A stretch of 64,000 nt of DNA from Acidobacteriota bacterium (GTDB lineage Bacteria > Acidobacteriota > UBA890 > WLXD01), in NCBI GenBank assembly GCA_012103255.1, contig WLXD01000001.1, forward strand, positions 186,001-250,000, given 5' to 3'. Every line of letters begins with the position of its first letter. The first letter of the stretch is position 1. A program made the translations under genes and the position numbers. Positions 35,894-43,424 of this stretch are shown here, piece after piece. The notes under the pieces are model-generated. The model was not told the DNA's origin. It saw nothing but the letters and a program-made list of their open reading frames with translations, and ran no database searches.

Positions 35894-36187
35894 ATGACCA
35901 AGGCCGAAATGGCAGCCAAGCTGACCGCGAAGTGCGATTTGTCGCAATCGAAGGCAGCTGATGTAGTCGACTGCATCTTCTCGACGAAGGACGGCGAGGG
36001 CATCATCGCAATCGAGCTCGACGCCGATCGCGAAGTTTCCATTGCTGGCTTCGGCAAGTTCGAAACCCGCGCGCGCGCTGCTCGCACGGGCCGCAACCCG
36101 GCGACGGGTGCGACGATCCAGATCGCCGCGACCAAGGTCGCCGCTTTCAAGGCCGCCAAGGGCCTGAAGGACCGCGTCGCCACCTGA
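35894..36187 (+). CDS. HU-family DNA-binding protein
   Basis: This 97-aa protein follows the HU/IHF pattern: the MTKAEMAAKLTAKCDLSQSK helices, then VSIAGFGKFETRARAARTGR with the DNA-intercalating arm (RTGRNPATG) and the closing TKVAAFKAAKGLKDRV helix. AAAGGGGG precedes the ATG, a strong ribosome-binding site that fits high expression. A clear terminator follows at 36213. It stands alone as a monocistron and would act as a nucleoid protein. Confidence 0.95.
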   Translation: MTKAEMAAKLTAKCDLSQSKAADVVDCIFSTKDGEGIIAIELDADREVSIAGFGKFETRARAARTGRNPATGATIQIAATKVAAFKAAKGLKDRVAT

Positions 36188-36212
36188 GGCGACCGGCGAT
36201 TGCAGAGTTTGA

Positions 36213-36245
36213 GGGCGTCGGACGCGCATGCGTCCGGCGCCCTTT
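36213..36245 (+). terminator. Intrinsic terminator of the HU gene
   Basis: GGGCGTCGGACGC (36213-36225) pairs with GCGTCCGGCGCCC (36230-36242) over 13 positions with one G-U wobble and a GCAT loop, followed by TTTCT. It begins 26 bases after the HU stop codon. Confidence 0.85.
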
Positions 36246-36285
36246 CTGCGTCTAGTCGCCAAATCTCCGACCGGGGGAAGAGCCA

Positions 36286-37422
36286 CTGATCACCGACCCG
36301 CTCGCGCTGGCCGCCATACTCACCGCCGTGGTGTGGGTCGCTCTGCAACTCGAACGACGACTCGCAGCATTCAAGGCTCTGGGAGCAGCACTCGTCGGCA
36401 TTCTCCTGGGCATGGTGCTCTCCAACACCGGCCTTGTTCCAGGCACATCACCCACCTACGACTGGCTGTCGAGTACCGGCGTGAGCCTCGCGGTGGTCTT
36501 GATCCTCCTCAACGTCGATCTCGATTCCATCCGGTCGGCCGGACCGCGGATGTTCGTAGCCTTCCTCATCGGTGCCGTGGCAACGGCAGTCGGAGCCCTC
36601 ATCGGGTTCGTCACGGTGGGTCGAGCGGTAGGGCCAGAGGGATGGAAGCTGGCGGGCCAGTTCACCGACACCTACACCGGCGGTGGAATGAACTTCGCGG
36701 CCCTGGGCCGCGCCTTCGACACAAGCGCCGACCTTTTCACTGCTGCGGTGGCAGCGGACGTGGCGCTCACGGCCGTTTGGATGGCGGCCTGTCTAGTGGC
36801 GCCGTTGCTCATCGGACGCAGTGCGATTGCGGCTTCCGACGACGACGCTACCGATGACGCCGCGCCCGTTTCCGTCGCACAGAGCCTGACCAGTAGCATC
36901 CAGCCGGTGGTGATCGCGGACCTTGCGGCGTTGATCGCGATCGCCGCGGCCGCACTCTGGACGGCCGGCTGGCTCGCCAACACGATCCCTGCGCTCCCCG
37001 AGGTTCTGTGGCTGAGCACGATCGCGCTGGGCCTGGCGCAGATCGCCCCGATCAGGAAACTGCACGGGGGTGCGCTGCTGGGGAACTACCTGCTTCTGCT
37101 CTTCCTCGCCGCCAACGGCGCCCAGTCCGTTCTGGCAAACATCTTCCGGGTCGGGCCCGCGGTCTTCTGGTTCGCGGCCATCACGATCACTGTGCATGGC
37201 GTTGGCATATTCGGAATTGGCAAACTCATGGGTATCGATGCCGGTACGCTGGCAGTAGCGTCGCAGGCCAACGTGGGCGGTCCGGCATCAGCGGTGGCCC
37301 TCGCCGGCGCCCGGGGCTACGCCGACCGCGTGCTGCCCGGTGTCGCGGTAGGTCTGCTGGGATACGCGGTGGGCAACTACTCGGGTTTTCTAATCGCCAA
37401 TCTGGTTCGCACGCTCCTGTAG
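36286..37422 (+). CDS. DUF819-family (YjcL-like) integral membrane protein, probable CTG start
   Basis: This is a 378-aa polytopic membrane protein of the DUF819 group. It shows hydrophobic spans throughout and the family motif FTDTYTGGGMNFAAL, with a related segment SQANVGGPASAVALAGARGY near the C terminus. Relatives are predicted transporters with a GltS/citrate-carrier-like fold. The first standard start codon (GTG 36328) lies inside the first membrane span. The frame opens at 36256 and contains no ATG, GTG or TTG before 36328. CTG at 36286, 6-7 bases after GGGGGAAGAG, gives a family-like start M-ITDPLALAAIL, so I place the start there. The substrate is unknown. Confidence 0.82.
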   Translation: MITDPLALAAILTAVVWVALQLERRLAAFKALGAALVGILLGMVLSNTGLVPGTSPTYDWLSSTGVSLAVVLILLNVDLDSIRSAGPRMFVAFLIGAVATAVGALIGFVTVGRAVGPEGWKLAGQFTDTYTGGGMNFAALGRAFDTSADLFTAAVAADVALTAVWMAACLVAPLLIGRSAIAASDDDATDDAAPVSVAQSLTSSIQPVVIADLAALIAIAAAALWTAGWLANTIPALPEVLWLSTIALGLAQIAPIRKLHGGALLGNYLLLLFLAANGAQSVLANIFRVGPAVFWFAAITITVHGVGIFGIGKLMGIDAGTLAVASQANVGGPASAVALAGARGYADRVLPGVAVGLLGYAVGNYSGFLIANLVRTLL

Positions 37423-37432
37423 GAGGGGCTCT

Positions 37433-39112
37433 ATCTCTCGCCACTCCGTTACCGGCAACCTCACCGGCCTCCAATCGTCACAGCGCCGCGCTCTCGAGCG
37501 CACTTTCCGACGGCGACTGCCGCCCGATCGTGTTGTGACCCAGGAACTCGCTCGGCATCTCGCGGAGATCTCGTGCGACATCGGCCGTCAGGTCGGCGCC
37601 CTGATCACACGAGAGGGCGCGATCAAGCACGTCATCGTGGGCGACGCGCACGAACTCATGCTGCCGGACATCGGCCGTCTGCGCGGTGGCGCCGGCCGAT
37701 TCCGCGGGTTGCGACTAGTGCATACACATGTGCGTGGCGAAGCGCTCACTCAGGATGACCTGAACGATCTCGCGCTCTTGCGACTCGACATGGTGGCCGT
37801 AATTCATCCGGAAGACGATGGACGCGCCGGCAAGGTCGAGGTCGCCTATCTGGACCCTGCCCGACTGGCGGCTGGCGACGACGGCGTCGACCCCTTTGTG
37901 CACGTGCATGCGCGCGATGCTCGTTCGCTCGATCTCGACCTCACCGCCACGATGCACGCGCTCGAAGACGAGTTCGCGCGAGTCGTCGAGTCAGCGCGCG
38001 GCCCTAGCGATGCCGAGCGAGCGCTGGTGATCGGCGTGCGAGTGGAGGACCGACACTTCGAGGAGACCCTGGAGCTCGTGGAGTCAGCCGGCGTCGTCGT
38101 GGCCGGTGAACTGCGACAACGGCGGCGACGCGTCCACCCGCGCACGATCGTCGGCAGCGGCAAGCTGCAGGAGATCATCCTCGAGGGCATGCGCCGTGAC
38201 GCGGAGGTTGCGATCTTCGACGTGGACCTGAAGCCGGCCCAGGCACGGGCGTTCGAGGACGCCACCGGCATGAAGGCCATCGACCGCACCCAGTTGATCC
38301 TGGACATCTTTGCGCAGCGGGCACGGTCGCGCGACGGCAAGCTCCAGGTCGAACTGGCGCAGCTGCGCTACTCGCTGCCGCGCCTCACCGACAAGGACGC
38401 CGGCCTGTCGCGGCTCGCTGGTGGCATCGGCGGCCGTGGACCCGGTGAGACCGTCATGGAAATCGGACGTCGTCGGATCCGTGATCGCATCCGAAGGTTC
38501 GAGCGTCAGGTAACCGATCTCTCGAAGCAACGTGGACTGCGGCGCGCACAACGGCGCCGGCACCGGGTTCCCGTGCTGTCGATCGTCGGCTACACGAACG
38601 CGGGCAAGAGCACCCTGCTCAACGCGATGACCGCGTCGGAGATAGAAGCCGAGGACCGGCTCTTCATGACGCTCGACCCGACGAGTCGTCGGCTTCGCTT
38701 CCCGCAAGAGGGGGAGGTGGTGATCACGGACACTGTCGGCTTCATATCGGAGTTGCCGACCGACCTGATCGAGGCCTTCCGTGCCACCCTGGAGGAGTTG
38801 GCAGACGCGAGCCTCTTGCTTCATGTCGCCGATGCTTCCGATCCGCACGTCGATGCCAAGATCGAGACCGTCGCGGACCTGCTGGCGTCGCTCGAACTCG
38901 GCGACGTACCGACTCTCTGCGTCCTCAACAAGGCGGACGCCGTCGATCGCGAACTACTCGACGCCCTCGTCGCGCGCCACGAAGCGGTTGCGGTGAGCGC
39001 GCTGCGCCGCGAAGGGTTGAATGAACTCATCGACGCCGCGGAAGCCCGGCTCGCTAGCGGGCTCCGTACCAACCGGCCAGGACACCCTCGGCCGGCTTCC
39101 CCCGCGGAGTGA
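37433..39112 (+). CDS. hflX: GTPase HflX
   Basis: This ribosome-associated GTPase splits stalled 70S ribosomes under stress. Visible are the HflX N-terminal domain ([46 protein letters not shown]) and the G domain: G1 [10 protein letters not shown]2 region [12 protein letters not shown]3 DTVGF, G4 NKAD and G5 VSALR. It has the long N-terminal extension seen in many HflX proteins. The first standard start is GTG 37535, but in-frame residues upstream ([20 protein letters not shown]) also match the family. A perfect AGGAGG at 37421-37426 points to ATC 37433, with 6-base spacing, as the start. So the product is certain and the start is not; 37535 is the conservative choice. Confidence 0.93.
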   Translation: MSRHSVTGNLTGLQSSQRRALERTFRRRLPPDRVVTQELARHLAEISCDIGRQVGALITREGAIKHVIVGDAHELMLPDIGRLRGGAGRFRGLRLVHTHVRGEALTQDDLNDLALLRLDMVAVIHPEDDGRAGKVEVAYLDPARLAAGDDGVDPFVHVHARDARSLDLDLTATMHALEDEFARVVESARGPSDAERALVIGVRVEDRHFEETLELVESAGVVVAGELRQRRRRVHPRTIVGSGKLQEIILEGMRRDAEVAIFDVDLKPAQARAFEDATGMKAIDRTQLILDIFAQRARSRDGKLQVELAQLRYSLPRLTDKDAGLSRLAGGIGGRGPGETVMEIGRRRIRDRIRRFERQVTDLSKQRGLRRAQRRRHRVPVLSIVGYTNAGKSTLLNAMTASEIEAEDRLFMTLDPTSRRLRFPQEGEVVITDTVGFISELPTDLIEAFRATLEELADASLLLHVADASDPHVDAKIETVADLLASLELGDVPTLCVLNKADAVDRELLDALVARHEAVAVSALRREGLNELIDAAEARLASGLRTNRPGHPRPASPAE

Positions 39113-40190
39113 AATCGCTGTTGCGCAAACCGCCCCACGCCGGTGACGTGTACCAGATCCAGAAGTAGACGCCGCCAATGTGCGGGGCTGGCTCCGCGCC
39201 GAACGCGTCACGTATGCACCGGTAGATAAGTGCCTGGATGTCGGGATCGGCCGCACGTTCCTCGTGCCACTCCCAGGGACGAAACGCGGCACCCATGGCC
39301 GATTTGTAGCCGATCTCCGTGAGGAGTACGGGACGTCCAACTCGTGCCGCAACCCGCTCCAATCGGCCGCGGATCTCGGTCATCCGCGACACACATGCGG
39401 CAGGGGTCAGCGTCTCGTCGATGCGGTCAACGAGCGGCCAGAATGCGTCCACACCCGCGTAGTCGAGTGCGCCCCACCAGGAGATCGCCTCGAATTCGCG
39501 GTCCCAGTTGGCCGCGTAGGTGAGTGACCCTCGATATGTCTTCCGCATCTCTTCCGCGAGCGCGGGCCAGAACTCGGGGTGCCCCAACGCGACGCCAGTG
39601 AGTTCGGAGCCGATCGAGATCGCCGCCACGCCAAGCTCCTCGCCCAGCGCGGCGTAGTGCAGCAAGGCCCTGCGGTAGTTCTCGGACCACTCGGGCCAGC
39701 CATCAGGAGTCGGCGCGATGTCGCCGCGCCAGGCCCCGTCGTCCTTTTCCGCGAGCCACAGGTGAGGCTTGAGCAGCACGGCCAGGTCGAGTTCATGTGC
39801 CTGTTGCACCACACGGCGAGTCTGATCGTCCACAGCTTCGCGTGATGGCTCCCAGTAGAAGTCCGTCTCGCCGAGGCGGCGCTGGAAGAAACTCGGGATC
39901 ACCGCGACGTGATCGACCCCCAGCGCTACGAGCTCCTCGAGCGTCCCGTCGATCTCGCGTTCGTCGAGTAGCCCACCGTAGTCGCCGATGGGCTCCAGAT
40001 TGATTCCGCGGTGGAAATCGTCCGGCAATGCGCGTGCGTTCTGCACGGGCTCGGGATTCACCGGCGACAGCGCCGGATCACATGCCGCGGCCACCGCCAG
40101 AAGGAGGAGGGCCGGCACGCCGCCCGCAAGGACAGGGACGCTGTGGGAATGGCCCCGGCGCCGAGGGGTCTTGTTCGCTCGATTCGGCAT
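39054..40190 (-). CDS. GH113-like glycoside hydrolase lipoprotein (second copy)
   Basis: This 378-aa protein has a signal peptide and lipobox VAAAC (Cys37 from ATG 40190). The barrel has the same order of motifs as the first copy: LLKPHLWLAEKDDGAWRGDI, IGSEL with likely acid/base E196, LTYAANW, LDYAGVDAFWPL, and LTEIGYKSAMGAAF with likely nucleophile E292. ATG 40190 is used because longer in-frame starts would bury the signal peptide. Its last 59 bases overlap the end of hflX on the other strand. It is probably a surface hydrolase acting on a mannan-like or related glycan; the substrate is inferred only from the family. Confidence 0.8.
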   Translation of the reverse strand: MPNRANKTPRRRGHSHSVPVLAGGVPALLLLAVAAACDPALSPVNPEPVQNARALPDDFHRGINLEPIGDYGGLLDEREIDGTLEELVALGVDHVAVIPSFFQRRLGETDFYWEPSREAVDDQTRRVVQQAHELDLAVLLKPHLWLAEKDDGAWRGDIAPTPDGWPEWSENYRRALLHYAALGEELGVAAISIGSELTGVALGHPEFWPALAEEMRKTYRGSLTYAANWDREFEAISWWGALDYAGVDAFWPLVDRIDETLTPAACVSRMTEIRGRLERVAARVGRPVLLTEIGYKSAMGAAFRPWEWHEERAADPDIQALIYRCIRDAFGAEPAPHIGGVYFWIWYTSPAWGGLRNSDFTPRGKPAEGVLAGWYGAR

Positions 40191-40428
40191 CCGGTGATCG
40201 TAGATCATCCGCACATCCGACTCCGCGATCCGGCACCGATGGCTGTTCCGTGGGCGACGACCGGCCGACCGATCGCTATGGAGGCAGCCCCAAAAGGGCG
40301 GCGAGCGACGACGCTGCGAGATCGAACCGCGGTTGTCTGGATCGCAGAGCAAGTGATTCGCAGGGACGCCGGCCGCCTGCTCTTTGAATACCGCGCCGGA
40401 GGGCGACAAGTACGGGTTTGCGGCGCGA

Positions 40429-41139
40429 TCAGCCCGTTGTGGTCAGGGTTTTGACCCGCCCCAGGCCAAGGAGGGCCTCGGCGGTGCGCAGCGATGCCAA
40501 CACCGGGTTCACAACCGGCACGCCGAGTTCTTCGGTCAGCTCTTCCGCCACATCGAGGAACCCCATCGTCATGCAGCCCAGCACCAGGACGTCGGCGCCG
40601 CTGTCCGCAAGCTCGCCGCCGCGCTCGACCATGCGGGCCAGAACGGCTGCCCGTTTCTTGCGCAACTCGAGCACCGGCACCTCGACTGCGGTGATCGCCC
40701 GCACGCGTGACTCCAGCCCGTAGTCCGCCACAAGATCATCGAGAATCGGGATCACGTCTGCGACCACTGTGATCAACCCGATCCGCGAACCCAGCTGCGC
40801 CGCGAGATGCAGCGAGGCCGCGGCAGGCCCGATGACCGGCGCATCGAGGAGTGCGTTCGCCTCGCGAAGGCCCGGGTCGCCGAAGCAGCCGATGATCACG
40901 GCGTCGTCATCGGCAACCGCCGACGGGAACGTCGCGAGCATGGCAGCAGCGGCTCGGCGCTCGTCCTCTGCCGACTCGACGGACGTCGGTCCGTCCGGGT
41001 TGTCTCGGAGCACAACGTTGACCCCGGCACGCACGTGCCGTTGCAGGTAAGCCTGCCGGCGCTCGGCTTCGGACGCGCCGTCCGGATGAGCGCTCAGAGC
41101 GCCGGGAACGAAATAGCAAATACGATGCGGTTCAGCCAT
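40429..41139 (-). CDS. Asp/Glu/hydantoin racemase-family protein
   Basis: This 236-aa protein has the two-base racemase layout with both catalytic Cys: IIGCFGDPGL in the N-terminal half and VLGCMTMGF in the C-terminal half. The N terminus (RICYFVPGALSAHPDG) and the PVIGPAAASLHLAAQLG segment fit the hydantoin-racemase branch more than glutamate racemase. It starts 9 bases after the symporter stop and is the last gene of a four-gene operon, which hints that the symporter imports its substrate. Confidence 0.88.
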   Translation of the reverse strand: MAEPHRICYFVPGALSAHPDGASEAERRQAYLQRHVRAGVNVVLRDNPDGPTSVESAEDERRAAAAMLATFPSAVADDDAVIIGCFGDPGLREANALLDAPVIGPAAASLHLAAQLGSRIGLITVVADVIPILDDLVADYGLESRVRAITAVEVPVLELRKKRAAVLARMVERGGELADSGADVLVLGCMTMGFLDVAEELTEELGVPVVNPVLASLRTAEALLGLGRVKTLTTTG

Positions 41140-41148
41140 CGTTCAACC

Positions 41149-42585
41149 CTACTGCGAGTCCGCGTCGAAAAACGGTGCAAGCGCCTCGTCGCTGACAGGC
41201 CGGGTCAACAGACTCACGCCAACGAACAACGCCAGGCTCACGAGCACGCCGGGGAAGATCGGGTCGATGCCCCAGGGATAGTCGGGGCGCTGCCACCACC
41301 AGCTGAAGAACGCCACGAAGCCGCCGAGCATCGACGCGAGCGTGCCCGCGGCGGTGCCGCGACGCCAGTTCAGCCCGAGAAGCACCGGGATGAAGAAGAA
41401 CGAGGCAATGATCTTCGCGTAGTCGACGACGATCTCCTGGACCAGGCCGAGATCCACGAAGGTCAGTCCAAGGGGGATCAGCCCGACGATCAACACCGAC
41501 CAGCGATTGATCCGGAGCTTCTCCGCCTCCGTCGCCAGGGGTCGGATCAGCTTGCCGTAAAGATCGTGCGAGAGCCCCGCAGCGCTGATGATCATGATCG
41601 AATCGCAGGTGCTCATGATCGCCGACAAGGCCCCCACGAGGAGCAACGACCCCGCCAGCGGCGTCAACACCTGCAGCGCCAGGATGCTGCTGGCCAGATC
41701 CGGCGTGGGCAGCACGGGAAACAGCGCCCGAATGCCGAGTCCCGCGATCAGGGCCACGCTGCCGATGACCGCCTGGAAGATGAAGGCGATACCGATGGCC
41801 AGCCGTACGGTTTTAACGTCTTTCAGCGCGTAGATCCGGGCGATCTGGTAGGGCGCGGTCGCAGCGCTCAGCGCGAACGCCAGCGCGAACACAGAGACCT
41901 CGCCGAAGCCGAAGTACCAGCCAGTGAGACGTGCGTCGATGCCGGTGAGAAGTCGACCCATGAGATCGAAGCTCCCCACCCGATAGAGCAACAGCGGCAC
42001 GGCGACGCAGAACGCGAGCGCCATGACCAACGCCTGCGCGAAGTCCGTGTAGACGCTGCTACGCATCCCGCCCATCCACGTGTACAGCAGCGTCATCAAC
42101 GCCACGACCAACACGCCGGATAGAAACGGCCACCCGAACAGAGCCTGAAAGATGATCCCACCGGCGGTGTACTGAGCCGACAGATACACCGTGTAGGCGA
42201 CGACGATCAGAATTGCCGACACCACGCGGGCGCGTTCCGATTCGAATCGAACCGCGATGTAGTCGGGCACGGTGACCCCGCCGAAGGCTCGTAGCTTCGG
42301 GGCCACCCAAACGGCTGAGACAATCCAGCCGATCCACATCCCGGGCCAGATCCAAGCCCACGAAACCCCGGTCAGATAGTGGAATCCGATGGTTCCGACC
42401 ACCGTTCCCGATGACAGCTGCGTCGCAGCCAGGGTCGCCCCCCCGACCAGCGCGCCAATCGAGCGTCCGGCAACCAGAAAATCCGCCTCGGTGTGCGTCC
42501 TGCGGTACGACCACCATGCGATCCCGAGGATCACCGTGCCGTATACGGCCAACACGACGAAGAAAACACCCGACGCGTTAGCCAC
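41149..42585 (-). CDS. Sodium:solute symporter (SSS family)
   Basis: This protein of about 478 aa has 13 or so hydrophobic spans and SSS motifs: the WWSYRRTHTEADFLVAGRSI first cytoplasmic loop, GATLAATQLSSGTVVGTIGF with the unwound first core helix, and ALSAIMSTCDSIMIISAAGL with the Na2-site Ser/Thr-rich helix. GTG 42585 is chosen because its reading overlaps the stop of the 36-aa ORF upstream (GTGGCTAA) and CGGGG precedes it. A TTG at 42618 is the alternative. The transported solute is unknown; the downstream racemase suggests an amino acid or hydantoin. Confidence 0.92.
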   Translation of the reverse strand: MANASGVFFVVLAVYGTVILGIAWWSYRRTHTEADFLVAGRSIGALVGGATLAATQLSSGTVVGTIGFHYLTGVSWAWIWPGMWIGWIVSAVWVAPKLRAFGGVTVPDYIAVRFESERARVVSAILIVVAYTVYLSAQYTAGGIIFQALFGWPFLSGVLVVALMTLLYTWMGGMRSSVYTDFAQALVMALAFCVAVPLLLYRVGSFDLMGRLLTGIDARLTGWYFGFGEVSVFALAFALSAATAPYQIARIYALKDVKTVRLAIGIAFIFQAVIGSVALIAGLGIRALFPVLPTPDLASSILALQVLTPLAGSLLLVGALSAIMSTCDSIMIISAAGLSHDLYGKLIRPLATEAEKLRINRWSVLIVGLIPLGLTFVDLGLVQEIVVDYAKIIASFFFIPVLLGLNWRRGTAAGTLASMLGGFVAFFSWWWQRPDYPWGIDPIFPGVLVSLALFVGVSLLTRPVSDEALAPFFDADSQ

Positions 42586-42688
42586 GATGACCCCGGTTCT
42601 TCCACCAGGCCCAAGCAAAATAGGCCAGGCACCACGCCGCTGCTAGAAGGAAGAAGCCCCAGAAATTCCAGCCGAAGCCGTCGTTCAT
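42578..42688 (-). CDS. 36-residue Trp-rich membrane microprotein in the symporter operon
   Basis: This short ORF encodes 36 residues with six Trp and one hydrophobic span (FFLLAAAWCLAYFAWAW) followed by a basic tail (WKNRGHRG), so it would insert with the C terminus inside. GGAGGCGGCAGC precedes its ATG. The ATG overlaps the upstream stop by 4 bases and its TAA overlaps the symporter GTG by 8 bases, so it is locked into the operon by coupling at both ends. Small partner proteins are known for some SSS carriers (for example YhdT with PanF, DUF485 with acetate permease); this one looks different and shorter. Confidence 0.7.
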   Translation of the reverse strand: MNDGFGWNFWGFFLLAAAWCLAYFAWAWWKNRGHRG

Positions 42689-43374
42689 GCTGCCGCCTCC
42701 GCGGTCGATGTGCGGCGCGCGTGCCACCACCAACCCGCGAGTAACAGCGCAAGCGCGACGCCAAGCGACAACGCCTCCAGCCACCGATGCTGGTGGAGCT
42801 CCGCGCCCGCGTCACCGAACACAACGTGCACGAGGCTCGGCACGGCCACCAGACTCGCCACGAGCCCCTGGGGCCCAGAGACCAGCGGTGGAAACGCGTT
42901 ACCGGCGTAGGCGGCGCCAGGTGGCAGCGCGACGCGGAGACTCACGGCGTCCGTGTCACCACTCGGGGTCGCCTCGGGAACCGGGAGCGTGAACCGGTAG
43001 GCCGACGCCTCCGAACCGGTGATGCGGTAGCGAATGGTCAAGGAGCCGACAGCGTCGGGTGGCAGTGTCAGCGCGCCAAGCGCGCTGCTGCGTCGCGACA
43101 GCACCGGGTCCAGTCGCGCGCCGTTCAGGGTGACCTCGATGTCTTCCAGGGTCTGCCCCGGTTGTTCGGCCAGCAAGATGGCCGGCGTGCCCCTGCCGCC
43201 AAGATCGAAGGTCGCCGCAACGGCGGCCGCGGTGGGGGTCTCGACGGTGACGACAACTTCGCCGCGCTCGAGTTGGGCGTCAGCGTCTTGCTCCTGCGCG
43301 CCCGCAACGGCAGCATGGGCCGGCACGGCGGCAATCGCCGTCAGGAACAACAAGATGGAGCTAGACCGCTTCAC
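42685..43374 (-). CDS. Exported single-span protein of unknown function, first gene of the symporter operon
   Basis: This 229-aa protein from GTG 43374 has a signal peptide (ILLFLTAIAAVPAHA), a beta-rich periplasmic domain (GEVVVTVETPTAAAVAATFD, LTIRYRITGSEASAYRFTLP), and a C-terminal membrane anchor (LSLGVALALLLAGWWWHARR) with a short cytosolic tail. I recognise no named family. The topology, with a periplasmic domain tethered next to the microprotein and carrier, suggests a substrate-delivery or regulatory subunit. It is divergent from the M28 peptidase with only 50 bases between, so that gap must hold both promoters. Confidence 0.72.
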   Translation of the reverse strand: MKRSSSILLFLTAIAAVPAHAAVAGAQEQDADAQLERGEVVVTVETPTAAAVAATFDLGGRGTPAILLAEQPGQTLEDIEVTLNGARLDPVLSRRSSALGALTLPPDAVGSLTIRYRITGSEASAYRFTLPVPEATPSGDTDAVSLRVALPPGAAYAGNAFPPLVSGPQGLVASLVAVPSLVHVVFGDAGAELHQHRWLEALSLGVALALLLAGWWWHARRTSTAEAAA

Positions 43375-43424
43375 GGGCTCGGCAGCTTCGCAGAGGCGGT
43401 CGACGTTAGCAACCGGAGAACACC

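Noticed and set aside
40191-40428. A gene in the 238-base gap between the GH113-like lipoprotein and the racemase
   Set aside because: Short frames exist but have no start signal or protein-like sequence; the stretch more likely holds the GH113-like promoter. No clear operator or terminator is visible.
40807-42123. A 438-codon frame antisense to the racemase and symporter
   Set aside because: Rich in Gln/Arg/His, no domains, and fully covered by two well-supported genes on the other strand.
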